64,000 nt of DNA from Hahella ganghwensis DSM 17046 (GTDB lineage: Bacteria > Pseudomonadota > Gammaproteobacteria > Pseudomonadales > Oleiphilaceae). This document shows, one piece after another, positions 8,549 through 17,685 of the stretch (positions within the stretch are counted from its first letter, which is position 1; each line of letters begins with the position of its first letter). Position numbers and translations under genes: made by a program. The stretch is from assembly GCF_000376785.1 (NCBI RefSeq), contig NZ_AQXX01000136.1, positions 1 to 64,000 of the forward strand, in the 5' to 3' direction. The notes beneath the pieces were generated by a model. The model was not told the DNA's origin. It saw nothing but the letters and a program-made list of their open reading frames with translations, and made no database searches.

Positions 8549-9822
8549 CAGTATTTACACCGCCTGAAATATCCAATAGCGAGAACCAACCAGACAAAGA
8601 AGTACACAATATACGCCGCGGCCGCACCGATAGCATGGTAGTCCCTTGTCAGAAAATACAAGAAAACCAGATAAATTGAGGTAGCAACGATCTGAATATT
8701 CAGACACGACCTGGCCAAACCGAGAGAGTGGAAGTAGGGAACAAAAGGCAGCCCGATAAAGCCTCCTGAAACAGCGACCAAATACCAGCTCATTATTGGG
8801 AATACGCCCAGATATTCTTCTCCGAATATCAAACCGATGACAGGTTCTCCAATAAGCAAAAAAACCAGATAAACCCCCAAAAATACCAGAAGGCCGTATA
8901 ATGCAAATTTTGTCACGATGCTTTTTGACTGTGCATACTGCCCTTTAGAATGCATAGACGACAGTTCTGGCAGTAATGATTGATATATAGGGTCCGTGAA
9001 CCTTAAAGGTAAAGAACATAGCTGAACTGCAATTTTATATAGCCCCACAACCTCTTTTCCGGCGAACAATCCCAATAGAATCACATCCAACTGTTTTGAC
9101 AGCGCACGAATAGAAACATCGAAGTTGTTTGCCACCATGAACCCTAGTTCTGAACGGAAGTGCTTAATCCTGAAAGCAGCAAGCCGAAACATCTCTCCAA
9201 ATTGGCTTCGATAGGCTCTTAATCCCCAAAACACCACCAATATATGAGTTAATATTTCAGGTATTGCCCAAGCTATTGCCATATGCAGCAGACTTCCATC
9301 AAACCACATTACAAGGCAAACCATCAGGAATCGCATTGAAAAGAGAGCTACTTGCGCCCTTCCTATATCAAGAAAGCGGTTTGCTATTCTTAGCAACCCA
9401 TTGAAGCTACCAGATATATTAAAAAAGATCGTTGCCAGATAGACACAAACAACCTGGGATTTAATATCACTCAAAGATGTATCCAACAGGATAAAGTATA
9501 CGGCATATGCCAGTATCCCCCCCAGAATTGAAATCAGTAGATCAATGGAAATAAATAGTGTCAGTAACTGATTAAGCCCAGACAGATCATGCGAATGCAC
9601 ATATTCAGTTCCGTATTTAATCGCAGGTGGTGCCGTCTGAAAATTCAAAACCGTCACATACAGAGTCACATATGCCTGAATTAATACTAGAAACCCAAAA
9701 TCGTCAGGCCCTAAATATCTGGCCGTTAAAATCAGCGTTAAAAAGCCAATTGCTGTAGCGATGGTATTGGCACTGAGCAGGTAGGCCGCATTTTTGAGAA
9801 TTCTCTGGGTACTTATATTCAT
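8548..9822 (-). CDS. Wzx-like polysaccharide flippase (MOP superfamily)
   Basis: A 424-residue polytopic protein with about twelve hydrophobic helices. The N-terminus (ILKNAAYLLSANTIATAIGF, then LTARYLGPDDFG) is the classic signature of Wzx/RfbX-type lipid-linked oligosaccharide flippases. The ATG at 9822, 1 base after the upstream stop and with GAG 7 bases before it, is preferred over the TTG at 9834. It should move undecaprenyl-linked repeat units to the periplasm. Its presence implies that the glycan is assembled on a lipid in the cytoplasm and used outside. Confidence 0.87.
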   Translation of the reverse strand: MNISTQRILKNAAYLLSANTIATAIGFLTLILTARYLGPDDFGFLVLIQAYVTLYVTVLNFQTAPPAIKYGTEYVHSHDLSGLNQLLTLFISIDLLISILGGILAYAVYFILLDTSLSDIKSQVVCVYLATIFFNISGSFNGLLRIANRFLDIGRAQVALFSMRFLMVCLVMWFDGSLLHMAIAWAIPEILTHILVVFWGLRAYRSQFGEMFRLAAFRIKHFRSELGFMVANNFDVSIRALSKQLDVILLGLFAGKEVVGLYKIAVQLCSLPLRFTDPIYQSLLPELSSMHSKGQYAQSKSIVTKFALYGLLVFLGVYLVFLLIGEPVIGLIFGEEYLGVFPIMSWYLVAVSGGFIGLPFVPYFHSLGLARSCLNIQIVATSIYLVFLYFLTRDYHAIGAAAAYIVYFFVWLVLAIGYFRRCKY

Positions 9823-9823
9823 T

Positions 9824-10918
9824 CTATCGCTCAAGATAAAAACGAGCGATATGCTCTATATCATGAAGTTTGACCAACGAACTATAGTCTTTTTTGACAT
9901 CCCCGGACTCCAGTTCCTTCTGAATGAAATTCGCCAAAGCCATTGCATCACCAACAGGACAAAGTTCCATCCCCATTCGATCTTTCAGCAATTTACCCGG
10001 ACCACTATTGCAATCGGTAGCAACGATAGGACGCTGCAGAACCATCGCTTCAATCAGAACGTTCACATAACCTTCCCAGCGAGAGGAAAGTATGAATACG
10101 CGTGCATTGGCGATGTATGGATAGGGGTTCTGCAGATACCCCATCAATATCACAGACTGGCTTAGCTCATATTGCCGAATCAGATCTTCCAGCTCATTTC
10201 CTTGGGGGCCGTCACCAACGATGAGCAGACGAACCGGACGCCTCTTGGTCAGCTCCCTGACCGCATCAATCAATACGTCATATCCCTTCGCGGGCACCAG
10301 CCGACCTACCGCAACCAGTAAGGGAACGGTTGATTCAATATTGATATCCGAAGGTAACGGCTGCTGCGCCAGGGAAACAATACGGGAGACATCCACCGGA
10401 TTCGGCATTAACTCAAGCTTCTCTGGCTTATTGACGTATCCATCGGCGAGTTGATGGGCTACATAATCAGATGTGCAAATAATTTTATCTGCGAATCGAT
10501 AGAGTATTCGCATCATCACACGTTTTAATCCGGATTTAGTGTTTTCCAGTGAACTGGCCTCACGAATCCACACTTCGACCTTTCTGTCGAATCCAAAGCA
10601 CAGCAGCGTAAACAGATTCATGCCAGTAATGGTAGAGACAACCCGTTTGGCCTTTTGACGATCAACCAGCCTACGAAGCTTCCACCACTGTATGACTCGA
10701 GAGACGATTGGCGCATGGGCTCCGGGCTCACTGAGATATTCAATCCAGGGAACCTGACCATACACATCAACCAGCCCACCAGTTTTATCCAGACAGATCA
10801 ACTGGACGTCATGCCCAGCATCATATAGGTACTGGCAGAGTTCACAGAATACCTTTTCTGCTCCACCGTGTTCCATCGAGGGCAAAAGGAATACCACTTT
10901 CCCCACACTACGACCCAC
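9824..10918 (-). CDS. Glycosyltransferase family 4 (GT-B)
   Basis: A GT-B glycosyltransferase of about 364 residues. The conserved N-terminal VVFLLPSMEHGGAEKVFCEL is the acceptor-domain GGAE motif of GT4 enzymes. The donor site shows LLVAVGRLVPAKGYDVLIDA, LIVGDGPQGNELEDL and SRWEGYVNVLIEAM, with the catalytic-type Glu. Start choice is uncertain: GTG at 10918 or 10906. A longer frame starting at 10966 would overlap the upstream gene by 59 bases and adds non-conserved residues. The donor sugar is not predictable. Confidence 0.85.
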   Translation of the reverse strand: MGRSVGKVVFLLPSMEHGGAEKVFCELCQYLYDAGHDVQLICLDKTGGLVDVYGQVPWIEYLSEPGAHAPIVSRVIQWWKLRRLVDRQKAKRVVSTITGMNLFTLLCFGFDRKVEVWIREASSLENTKSGLKRVMMRILYRFADKIICTSDYVAHQLADGYVNKPEKLELMPNPVDVSRIVSLAQQPLPSDINIESTVPLLVAVGRLVPAKGYDVLIDAVRELTKRRPVRLLIVGDGPQGNELEDLIRQYELSQSVILMGYLQNPYPYIANARVFILSSRWEGYVNVLIEAMVLQRPIVATDCNSGPGKLLKDRMGMELCPVGDAMALANFIQKELESGDVKKDYSSLVKLHDIEHIARFYLER

Positions 10919-12761
10919 GATGCTGCCACCGCAAATAAACCAACAAAGACCAAAGCAGCAGGCCATAGTCGGTCGTTCTGTTTCTGTGCTGATCGAGCAA
11001 CGCTAGAATGGACGTCCCAGTTCCTCCCAGTTGAGGGTTTTGCCTGACAGATTCTTTCAGATAGTCACCAAGATCTCCCAGTAACCACTCAGATACGGGA
11101 ACAGAAAATCCTTGTTTACGTCTTTTCAGCACATAGCTCGGCAGCATATCTGAATAAGCTTTCCTCAGTATCCTTTTACCGGATAATCCGCGTCTATGCC
11201 ATGAGACAGGGAGACTGAAGGCAAATTCAGCCAGTTGGTAATCCAAAAAAGGGGAACGTACCTCAAGAGAGTGATACATGCTCGACCTGTCACTTTTAAG
11301 CAATATATCCTGCGGGAGATAGTTCACCATGTCATCCAACATCATGCTGATAACCTCAGAGGGAGAAGACTCCCCCAAAGGATGGCTGACAATATATCCA
11401 AATCCACTTAAATCGGGGAAATAGGTCTGCTCATCAGCTTCCATCAGTAAGCGCGGGGTCAAGTGCTGGGGAAATTTCTCATAACGCTCTGCAAGCGACA
11501 CAAATAACTGTGCTTTCTTGACTAGACTTCGACTATGGTGAGAGTGTGAGGCAGGAATTTTCTTTAGTGCTTTCGTGACAGCAGACCGCAGCTTCTGAGG
11601 TAACGTCAGATAATATCGGGAGAGAATGCGCCCTTGATAACGTTGATAGCCCGACAGGACCTCGTCTGCGCCGTCGCCACAAAGCGCCACTTTTACATGT
11701 CTTCCGGCAAGTTCGGCCACTTTCGCAGCCGGCAGCATAGAAACATCTCCAAACGGTTGCCCCAAGGCGTTATCCAAAAGACTAAAAAAGTCTTCTGGCA
11801 CCAGTTTTTCAACCGTTTCAGAATAGTTGGTAATTTCTAACCCTTCAGCAACCCTGCGGGCATAATGACTCTCATCAAAAGACCGGCTCTTGAAGCCAAT
11901 TGTAAAGGTTTTAGGAGACAGCCCGAATTCGCGGGTCAGGAGCGTCACGATCAAAGAAGAATCGACACCACCGGACAACAGCGCCCCAACTTCAACATCA
12001 GATACCAGTCTCTTTTCCAGAGACTCAGACAATAATGTTCGAAAACGTGAGCAGGCATTAGAGTAACTACCAGTATATGGCATCACTTCAAGCTTCCAGT
12101 ATGCCTTGCTTTCTATCTCTGCGCCCGGTCTCCAGTAGGCATAATGGCCGGGCAGTATTTCACAGACACTATCATAGAGGGTTTTGCCTGGTGCAAAAAA
12201 ACCGTGTCGGAAGTAATCTGCCCGGCTATGTAGATCTTCTTCAGGTAGCTCACCGCCCAATAAAGTTTGCAGTGCAGGCAGTTCTGAGGCCAGCGACAAG
12301 CTGTTATGATCGGAATGATAATAAAGAGGCTTCTTTCCGAATCGGTCCCGACTCATTAATAAAGCTTTTTCTTCCTGATCCCAAAACGCAAAAGCCCACA
12401 TCCCATCCATTTTGCGGATAAACTCCGGACCTTCACACAAGATGCCCGCCAGGACGACTTCTGTATCACCGGAGGTTTGAAAGCTCCATCGATTCGACAG
12501 CCCTCCCCTGAGTTCACGGTAATTGTATATCTCGCCATTAAAGGTGAGTACGAAACGCCCATCAGGTGAAAACATAGGCTGTTCACTGGAAGAAAGATCA
12601 ATAATAGACAGCCTTCGGTGACCAATCATCCAATCATCGCCGCCTGAAGTGCCACTGGCGTCAGGGCCCCTGTGTCGCATAATGTTCAGGGCGCTTTCCA
12701 TTCTCGAAGTCATTTCCTCGACCTTCATCCCTGGTTGGAACATGTAGGCTATACCACACAT
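10908..12761 (-). CDS. asnB: Asparagine synthase-type glutamine amidotransferase (copy 2)
   Basis: A 617-residue homologue of the first amidotransferase in the cluster. The start is fixed by MCGIAYMF (catalytic Cys2) at 12761, 1 base after the upstream stop; an upstream in-frame start would bury the nucleophile. HRGPDASG, RLSIIDLS, NGEIYN and the SGGVDSS loop (about 263-269) are all present, so both half-reactions look intact. It differs clearly in sequence from copy 1, so it is not a recent tandem duplication. Two such enzymes in one glycan operon suggest two different amidated carboxylates. Confidence 0.85.
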   Translation of the reverse strand: MCGIAYMFQPGMKVEEMTSRMESALNIMRHRGPDASGTSGGDDWMIGHRRLSIIDLSSSEQPMFSPDGRFVLTFNGEIYNYRELRGGLSNRWSFQTSGDTEVVLAGILCEGPEFIRKMDGMWAFAFWDQEEKALLMSRDRFGKKPLYYHSDHNSLSLASELPALQTLLGGELPEEDLHSRADYFRHGFFAPGKTLYDSVCEILPGHYAYWRPGAEIESKAYWKLEVMPYTGSYSNACSRFRTLLSESLEKRLVSDVEVGALLSGGVDSSLIVTLLTREFGLSPKTFTIGFKSRSFDESHYARRVAEGLEITNYSETVEKLVPEDFFSLLDNALGQPFGDVSMLPAAKVAELAGRHVKVALCGDGADEVLSGYQRYQGRILSRYYLTLPQKLRSAVTKALKKIPASHSHHSRSLVKKAQLFVSLAERYEKFPQHLTPRLLMEADEQTYFPDLSGFGYIVSHPLGESSPSEVISMMLDDMVNYLPQDILLKSDRSSMYHSLEVRSPFLDYQLAEFAFSLPVSWHRRGLSGKRILRKAYSDMLPSYVLKRRKQGFSVPVSEWLLGDLGDYLKESVRQNPQLGGTGTSILALLDQHRNRTTDYGLLLWSLLVYLRWQHRGS

Positions 12762-12762
12762 C

Positions 12763-13995
12763 TTAGCCAGCCTTAGAACCGGTAGATGGTACAAATCGGC
12801 CGAAGAATTTCATATATTTATCGGCACAGCCTTCCCAGGTCATTCCCAGTTTTTTGACCTTCTGACAAGCCTCCTGTCCCATATGCAACGTATTCTCGAT
12901 GTCGTTTAGGCATCCATCAATCGCTTTAGCCAAGTCTCTTTCATTTTCCGATTCGAAGACCAGACCATCCTGTCCGGGACAAATCAATTGCGTATGTGGC
13001 GCAATATCACTGGCAATCACACAACAACCGGACGCCATAGCTTCGACTACCGCATTTGGTCGCCCTTCGCCTGTACTGGCGCTAATAAATATTGTGGTGC
13101 GGGAAAGCAGCTCCGCGACGTCCTCTGGAGGACAACTGCCATGGAACACAATCTGGTCAGCCAGTGAGAGATCTTTTGCCAGCTGCGTTAACTTCTGCCT
13201 TTCCTTCCCTTCTCCAATGACATTCAGTTTCAGCTTTGGCAGGCTTTTCTCTCGCATAGCCAGAGCCTTAAAAATAAGCTGAACATTTTTACGCGGAATA
13301 AGGCTACCAACAGTCGTCAACTCTATAACATCGGAGGAGACGGCCTTGTCTTTTTTAGAGAGCCCCAATCTTACAAACTCATCCGCCACTCCATTGTGAA
13401 TAACCACAGCTTTCTCTGGGTTATACATGCCGGATATCTTGCCATCTAAACCCTCACCAACGAAAACCACGCCATCACTCCAAGCAATAGACTTGGTAAG
13501 GATATAACGGCTAATCGGGCTGGTCTGATTGATATCCTCCCCCCTTAGCGTTGTCACCACAACTTTCCTATGAAACCACCTGCCAAGCCCTGCAATAAAG
13601 CCGCAAATTGCCCAATTGGCATGAATAACATCAACATGTCTGGAGACTTTGATAATTTTCCACAAGAACGACAGCAGCAAAACAGGCACCAGAATCCAAT
13701 ACCCGGGATGTGTTCGGAGGAATACCGGTATACCCCCGGGTTGATGTGCCAGTTTCTGCCAGGATTTCGGTGCATAGCGAACTCTGTGAAGCCGAAGTGT
13801 ATCGGAACAGGCTACAGATTCATCAGGTGAAAAATGATCATCCGGTGTTACCACTGATACCAGGCACTTCTTCGCAAGCGCTTCAGCAAGCCTCCCGACA
13901 AAAACCCCGCTGACACTGGAAGTGGTCAGAGGATAGGAGGTGGTACATTCGAGCACTCTGAGGCGAGAGTTCATATTGCAAGTAGCGTCAGTCAT
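12763..13995 (-). CDS. Glycosyltransferase family 4 (GT-B)
   Basis: A 410-residue GT4-type transferase. The N-terminus LRVLECTTSYPLTTSSVSGV resembles WecA-coupled and exopolysaccharide GTs. The acceptor region includes DVIHANWAICGFIAGLG and VVTTLRGEDIN. The donor site has TVGSLIPRKNVQLIFKAL, LNVIGEGKERQKL and SASTGEGRPNAVVEAMASG, the canonical EGxxxxxxEA motif. Its ATG at 13995 overlaps the upstream GT2 stop by 8 bases; an internal ATG at 13974 is possible but has no ribosome binding site. It probably adds a sugar to the lipid-linked glycan. Confidence 0.87.
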   Translation of the reverse strand: MTDATCNMNSRLRVLECTTSYPLTTSSVSGVFVGRLAEALAKKCLVSVVTPDDHFSPDESVACSDTLRLHRVRYAPKSWQKLAHQPGGIPVFLRTHPGYWILVPVLLLSFLWKIIKVSRHVDVIHANWAICGFIAGLGRWFHRKVVVTTLRGEDINQTSPISRYILTKSIAWSDGVVFVGEGLDGKISGMYNPEKAVVIHNGVADEFVRLGLSKKDKAVSSDVIELTTVGSLIPRKNVQLIFKALAMREKSLPKLKLNVIGEGKERQKLTQLAKDLSLADQIVFHGSCPPEDVAELLSRTTIFISASTGEGRPNAVVEAMASGCCVIASDIAPHTQLICPGQDGLVFESENERDLAKAIDGCLNDIENTLHMGQEACQKVKKLGMTWEGCADKYMKFFGRFVPSTGSKAG

Positions 13996-14842
13996 CCTGC
14001 TTCATATACTGCAAGTTACTGACCTGCTCTGATATTAGCCCTAGAGCAAAAAACAGAAGACTTGATATGAAGAGTAACGCTGACATATTGGTAAAGCGGC
14101 CTGCTGACACATATGTGTACCCATAGTAGGACAACCCCAAAAAGAAGAGGGACGCACATACCGGAAAAAACAGCTTGAGAGGTGAATAAAGTGTTCCGAT
14201 TTTGAATATAATCAACAGAAACCGGAATCCATCCTTAAATAACTTGATATGACTGGTACCAATGCGCTCTTTGACTTTGATCGGCACATAACACACCGAA
14301 TACCCAGCACGAAAAAACGCCATCGTTGAGGTGGTTGGATACGAAAAGCCATTTGGTAACATATAAAGAAAGCGAATGAATTTCGACCTTATCACCGCAC
14401 GAAATCCTGATGTCAGGTCCATCACCTTTTGCCCGACCATCCAGGATGAGAACCAGTTGTAAAAACTGTTCGCGAGGTAACGCCCCGCAGAAGCCTGGGA
14501 ATCACGACCCCGCGAGCCAACAACCAGATCAAAACCTTCCTCGATCTTGGCGGTTAGTTTGACGATATCTTCGGGCTCATGCTGGCCATCCGCATCCATG
14601 AACACCAAAACATCTCCGGTAGCAGCCCTGGCACCTGACTTGATTGCCGCGCCGTTACCTTTTGAGTAGGGATGCTTTACCTCTATCACATTGTTTTCTT
14701 TACATATCTCTGACGTATTATCGGTAGAACCATCGTTCACCAGAATGATTTCATCTGATGGATAAAGAGATTTTAGTTTCGGCAACAACGTGACGAGAGA
14801 AGCCGCTTCGTTTTTACTGGGTATTATTATCGATAAGTTCAT
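13988..14842 (-). CDS. GT2 family glycosyltransferase with C-terminal membrane helices
   Basis: A 284-residue GT-A enzyme of the dolichol-phosphate-mannose-synthase type. It shows SIIIPSKNEAASL, EIILVNDGSTDNT, VFMDADGQHEPEDI (DxD) and VVGSRGRDS. Two membrane helices lie at about 227-245 and 255-272. This family transfers sugars to polyprenyl phosphate, which then feeds GT-C enzymes in the periplasm. The gene overlaps the upstream GT-C-like gene by 29 bases, a coupling that fits a donor-synthase/user pair (inferred). Confidence 0.87.
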   Translation of the reverse strand: MNLSIIIPSKNEAASLVTLLPKLKSLYPSDEIILVNDGSTDNTSEICKENNVIEVKHPYSKGNGAAIKSGARAATGDVLVFMDADGQHEPEDIVKLTAKIEEGFDLVVGSRGRDSQASAGRYLANSFYNWFSSWMVGQKVMDLTSGFRAVIRSKFIRFLYMLPNGFSYPTTSTMAFFRAGYSVCYVPIKVKERIGTSHIKLFKDGFRFLLIIFKIGTLYSPLKLFFPVCASLFFLGLSYYGYTYVSAGRFTNMSALLFISSLLFFALGLISEQVSNLQYMKQDD

Positions 14843-16799
14843 GAGTTCCGTTATCTGCAGAATGGTTCATCTGTTTCAGAGCCCGTATTTTCATTTCGAG
14901 CTGCTTTATCGTATCTGCCTGTGAAGGAACAATCCGTTTGCGTCGGCGTGATTCATCTAGAAGATAGGCCTTTTCGATATATTCCAAAGCGTCATCATAC
15001 AAGCCGGCTGAAGCCAGATACTGTGCCTGTCGAACATGCACTACAGAAATTCGCTGGTGAAGAGCAGCTTCGTCCAGCAATTTCATTGCAGCATTCAGGT
15101 TACCCTGCCCAGCATATTTTTCTCCCAGGAAGAATAGAAGCTCTGCCTTTTGAGCTCCTTTCATTCCTGACGCATCGGTTAAAGCCTCAACAATCCGGAG
15201 AGCTTTTCCCCTGGATTCTTCCGATGCACATTTGCCGTCAATGTAAAAATCCCCAAAGTTCTTGGTAACTGTCAGTAGGCCACCATTGTAGCTGGCAGAA
15301 TCCAACCTGCTGATTACATAATCCATATCTTTATCTGTGATGACCTGGTGTTTGCAAGCAATATTCAATTCAGCGATGGGTAGGGATATATCATCGGGGA
15401 ACTTTTCATGCGCTTTGCTTAAAATTCTCACACCAGTATCCGCCCACTCCGGTATATTCCCCAAAAACTGGCCGTAAACGCGCTGAGCACGCAAAGAGTC
15501 AGGATGCTCAGTTGCCCAGAATGTCAGCAGATTAAACAAATCTCCCCATATACGGGCAGACTGATGTGTCAGAAAGCTTCCAGCCACCAGATAGAGACAA
15601 AATGTTCCCACGAGCAAGAAACGCCCAATGGGAGCGCCAATTAACCTTCCAACAAGAAGAAATATCTGACCCAGAGCCAGAAAAACACCAACCATCGGCA
15701 GGTAATTCCGGTGTTCAAAATACAACTCCAGCGGCAAAAAAGTAGATTCAAGCAAGTGGCCACCAAAGAAAAACAAAACACCAAAACTAAATAATGGAGC
15801 TTTCACTCTAGTAAGAAAGGCAGCCACCACTAGAACAAAAATAGCCACTAGAGCAGACAACGTTGTCCAAGGCTCTAACAAGGAAGCCGAAACAACAAAA
15901 TCGTCATGCATTAAGCCGGAACCATAAGACCTTGGCGCAAGGATATAGCCAATATAATCAAATAGTATTCTGGGTTCTGTCAGCAGCCTGTGCTGCAACG
16001 TAAATTCACGATTTTCGTATGGACGTAACAGCGAATCCATATTAATGACAAAATAGCCAACCAGGATGAGTAGAGGGAATATCACCCCGCTGAAGTAGAT
16101 AACTTTAAAGTAAGCCGTTCGCTTATTTTTCTGAAAGAACACCCATTCAATAATCAAAAGGAAAAGCAGAGCCAGTATTCCATTTTCCTTACTTAACACT
16201 GCCAATGCTGAAAAAGGCATGATCGCCAACATGACAAACAACAGACCGAATTTGCGATTTGCCTGCATTCTGTCTCGTCCCACAATATAAAAGATGCAGG
16301 CACACAAAGAGAATAACGCAGATAACTGGGTCATGCGCTGAATGACATACAGTACCGTGGATACGTTTAATGGATGAATCAGCCACACTCCTCCTACCAA
16401 CGCTGCTATCAGGCAGGCACTGTGAGGCTTAGTTTCCACAAGCAACAATAAGCGGTATACCAGGTAAAAAATCAATACGCCACAAAGAAGATGAATCATC
16501 AGGTTGACGTACTTGAAGCTATAAGATGGCGCAGGCCAGTACTGATCCGACAGCAGAAATGACGCCATCGACACAGGACGACCCAACTTTCCTGAAGTAT
16601 TGGAAAATATAAACTGAAATGCCGATTCCCAATCAGTCACACCGTTGCCCAAGGCAACCAGATTCACGGAATCATCCAGCAAAAAAGGCCCTGTCAGTCC
16701 CGGCCAATACAGAACTGAGACCACAAGCAAGAGTGCCAAAAAAAATACAGTATATAGAGCAGATTTCAGAAGTGATCTATCTGACAAGGAGTAATTCAT
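14814..16799 (-). CDS. GT-C-like membrane protein with C-terminal TPR-like region; candidate pilin glycosyltransferase
   Basis: A 661-residue protein with roughly ten membrane helices (about residues 15-430) and a soluble C-terminal helical-repeat region whose pairs (AELLFFLGEKYAGQGNLNAA, AQYLASAGLYDDALEYIEKA) look like TPRs. The first periplasmic loop has an acidic pair in GPFLLDDSVNLV, like the catalytic motif of GT-C enzymes, and HPLNVSTVLYVIQRM follows. The ATG at 16799 is chosen over a TTG at 16814. It sits directly downstream of pilA and overlaps a polyprenyl-phosphate GT2, so it may glycosylate pilin. That function is inferred, not shown. Confidence 0.6.
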   Translation of the reverse strand: MNYSLSDRSLLKSALYTVFFLALLLVVSVLYWPGLTGPFLLDDSVNLVALGNGVTDWESAFQFIFSNTSGKLGRPVSMASFLLSDQYWPAPSYSFKYVNLMIHLLCGVLIFYLVYRLLLLVETKPHSACLIAALVGGVWLIHPLNVSTVLYVIQRMTQLSALFSLCACIFYIVGRDRMQANRKFGLLFVMLAIMPFSALAVLSKENGILALLFLLIIEWVFFQKNKRTAYFKVIYFSGVIFPLLILVGYFVINMDSLLRPYENREFTLQHRLLTEPRILFDYIGYILAPRSYGSGLMHDDFVVSASLLEPWTTLSALVAIFVLVVAAFLTRVKAPLFSFGVLFFFGGHLLESTFLPLELYFEHRNYLPMVGVFLALGQIFLLVGRLIGAPIGRFLLVGTFCLYLVAGSFLTHQSARIWGDLFNLLTFWATEHPDSLRAQRVYGQFLGNIPEWADTGVRILSKAHEKFPDDISLPIAELNIACKHQVITDKDMDYVISRLDSASYNGGLLTVTKNFGDFYIDGKCASEESRGKALRIVEALTDASGMKGAQKAELLFFLGEKYAGQGNLNAAMKLLDEAALHQRISVVHVRQAQYLASAGLYDDALEYIEKAYLLDESRRRKRIVPSQADTIKQLEMKIRALKQMNHSADNGTHELIDNNTQ

Positions 16800-16948
16800 T
16801 ACATAACTCAGCAATGGAGAGGTTACGGAATTCTAATATTTGGAACGGTAAATATTTAGATATTAAAGCATTTTTTCCGGATTCATCCAGAACTGGCTAC
16901 AAGATATCTCAATTTAATTTCCCGACACTCGCGAAAGCGTCATGCCGG

Positions 16949-16968
16949 ACTACTACATAGTTAGTAGT
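16949..16968. other. 20-bp dyad in the leader of the glycan operon
   Basis: Perfect 7-bp arms (ACTACTA and TAGTAGT) flank a 6-base loop in the 220-base gap between the pilA terminator and the first glycan gene. The gap also holds AT-rich DNA near 16845-16880 that could contain the operon promoter. The dyad could be an operator or a leader hairpin. There is no T tract, so it is not called a terminator. Confidence 0.4.
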
Positions 16969-17020
16969 TGCCACTTTAGCTCCAGCATTATCTCCATCAA
17001 CCAAGCCACGTTGCAGATAA

Positions 17021-17046
17021 AAAAAGCTCCCGGATGGGAGCTTTTT
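17021..17046 (-). terminator. Rho-independent terminator after pilA
   Basis: A stem made of AAAAAGCTCCC and GGGAGCTTTTT with a 4-base loop, starting 13 bases after the pilA stop. It gives a U-rich tail on the minus strand and would work in both directions. It isolates the abundant pilA transcript from the glycan operon. Confidence 0.9.
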
Positions 17047-17059
17047 CTTAAAGAACCGA

Positions 17060-17491
17060 TTAACGGCAGTTAGCAGGCAGGTATTTATCTGCCAAAGTAC
17101 CTTCGTCACAACTCCACTGAACACCGTTAGCGTCGCCAGAACCGGTAAACACAATGGTTTGACCGTTTGCGTCCGCCACCAGGTTTTTCAGAGTGTAAGT
17201 CAACACCGCACCAGTCGCATTGGTGGAGAAGTTGATGGAGTTCAGGTAATCACTTTGAAGTGCATTGGTGTTGATACCAGCTTCACCAGTAGATGCAGGC
17301 ATACTACCAGTAGACAGATAGTACTCAGAAGTTGTGGTTTTGGCTGCAGATGCAATTACCATAACTTCTGAAATTTTAGCGCGAACGGTGTAGTCCTGAT
17401 AAGCGGGAATCGCCACAGCAGCCAGAATACCGATGATTGCTACAACAATCATCAATTCAATCAGAGTAAAACCTTGCTGGTTAGATTTCAT
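17060..17491 (-). CDS. pilA: Type IV pilin major subunit PilA
   Basis: A 143-residue type IVa prepilin. A 7-residue leader ends in Gly and is followed by [20 protein letters not shown], the class III signal cut and N-methylated by PilD; Glu5 of the mature pilin is present. The C-terminal disulfide loop is formed by Cys128 and Cys142. The Ser/Thr-rich middle (e.g. [10 protein letters not shown]) offers possible O-glycosylation sites. A good ribosome binding site (GGAGA) precedes the ATG. The gene is divergent from pilB and upstream of a glycan operon, as in pilin-glycosylating strains of other genera. Confidence 0.96.
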   Translation of the reverse strand: MKSNQQGFTLIELMIVVAIIGILAAVAIPAYQDYTVRAKISEVMVIASAAKTTTSEYYLSTGSMPASTGEAGINTNALQSDYLNSINFSTNATGAVLTYTLKNLVADANGQTIVFTGSGDANGVQWSCDEGTLADKYLPANCR

Positions 17492-17540
17492 GAAAAATCT
17501 CCTACCTAATTAAAAAACTCGAAGTCGGCCAAGCGGGACC

Positions 17541-17556
17541 GCCCGTACCTTGCCAA
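17541..17556 (-). promoter_or_regulatory. Candidate sigma54 promoter of pilA
   Basis: On the minus strand TTGGCAAGGTACGGGC has the GG-N10-GC spacing of RpoN promoters, 50 bases upstream of the pilA start. The -24 half is good and the -12 half (GGGC instead of TTGC) is poor. A second GG-N10-GC match lies at 17563-17579. Known pilA promoters in Pseudomonas depend on RpoN and PilR, and rpoN is in this window. Confidence 0.35.
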
Positions 17557-17685
17557 ATACACTGCTGGTATCAGGCCAACTTTTTATTTTTTCTTATTAA
17601 TCATATTCATACCAAAAGTCGGCAATCCCCTTCCTTATTATCACCACTCTCGCAAGTGCCGCTCCCAGACTCAAAGTGACATTTT

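Noticed and set aside
16909-17154. 81-codon minus-strand ORF overlapping the pilA 3' end
   Set aside because: Shadow of pilA and its terminator; no independent coding support.
17563-17579. Second GG-N10-GC sigma54-like match upstream of pilA
   Set aside because: Poor -12 element; kept only as an alternative to the site at 17541-17556.
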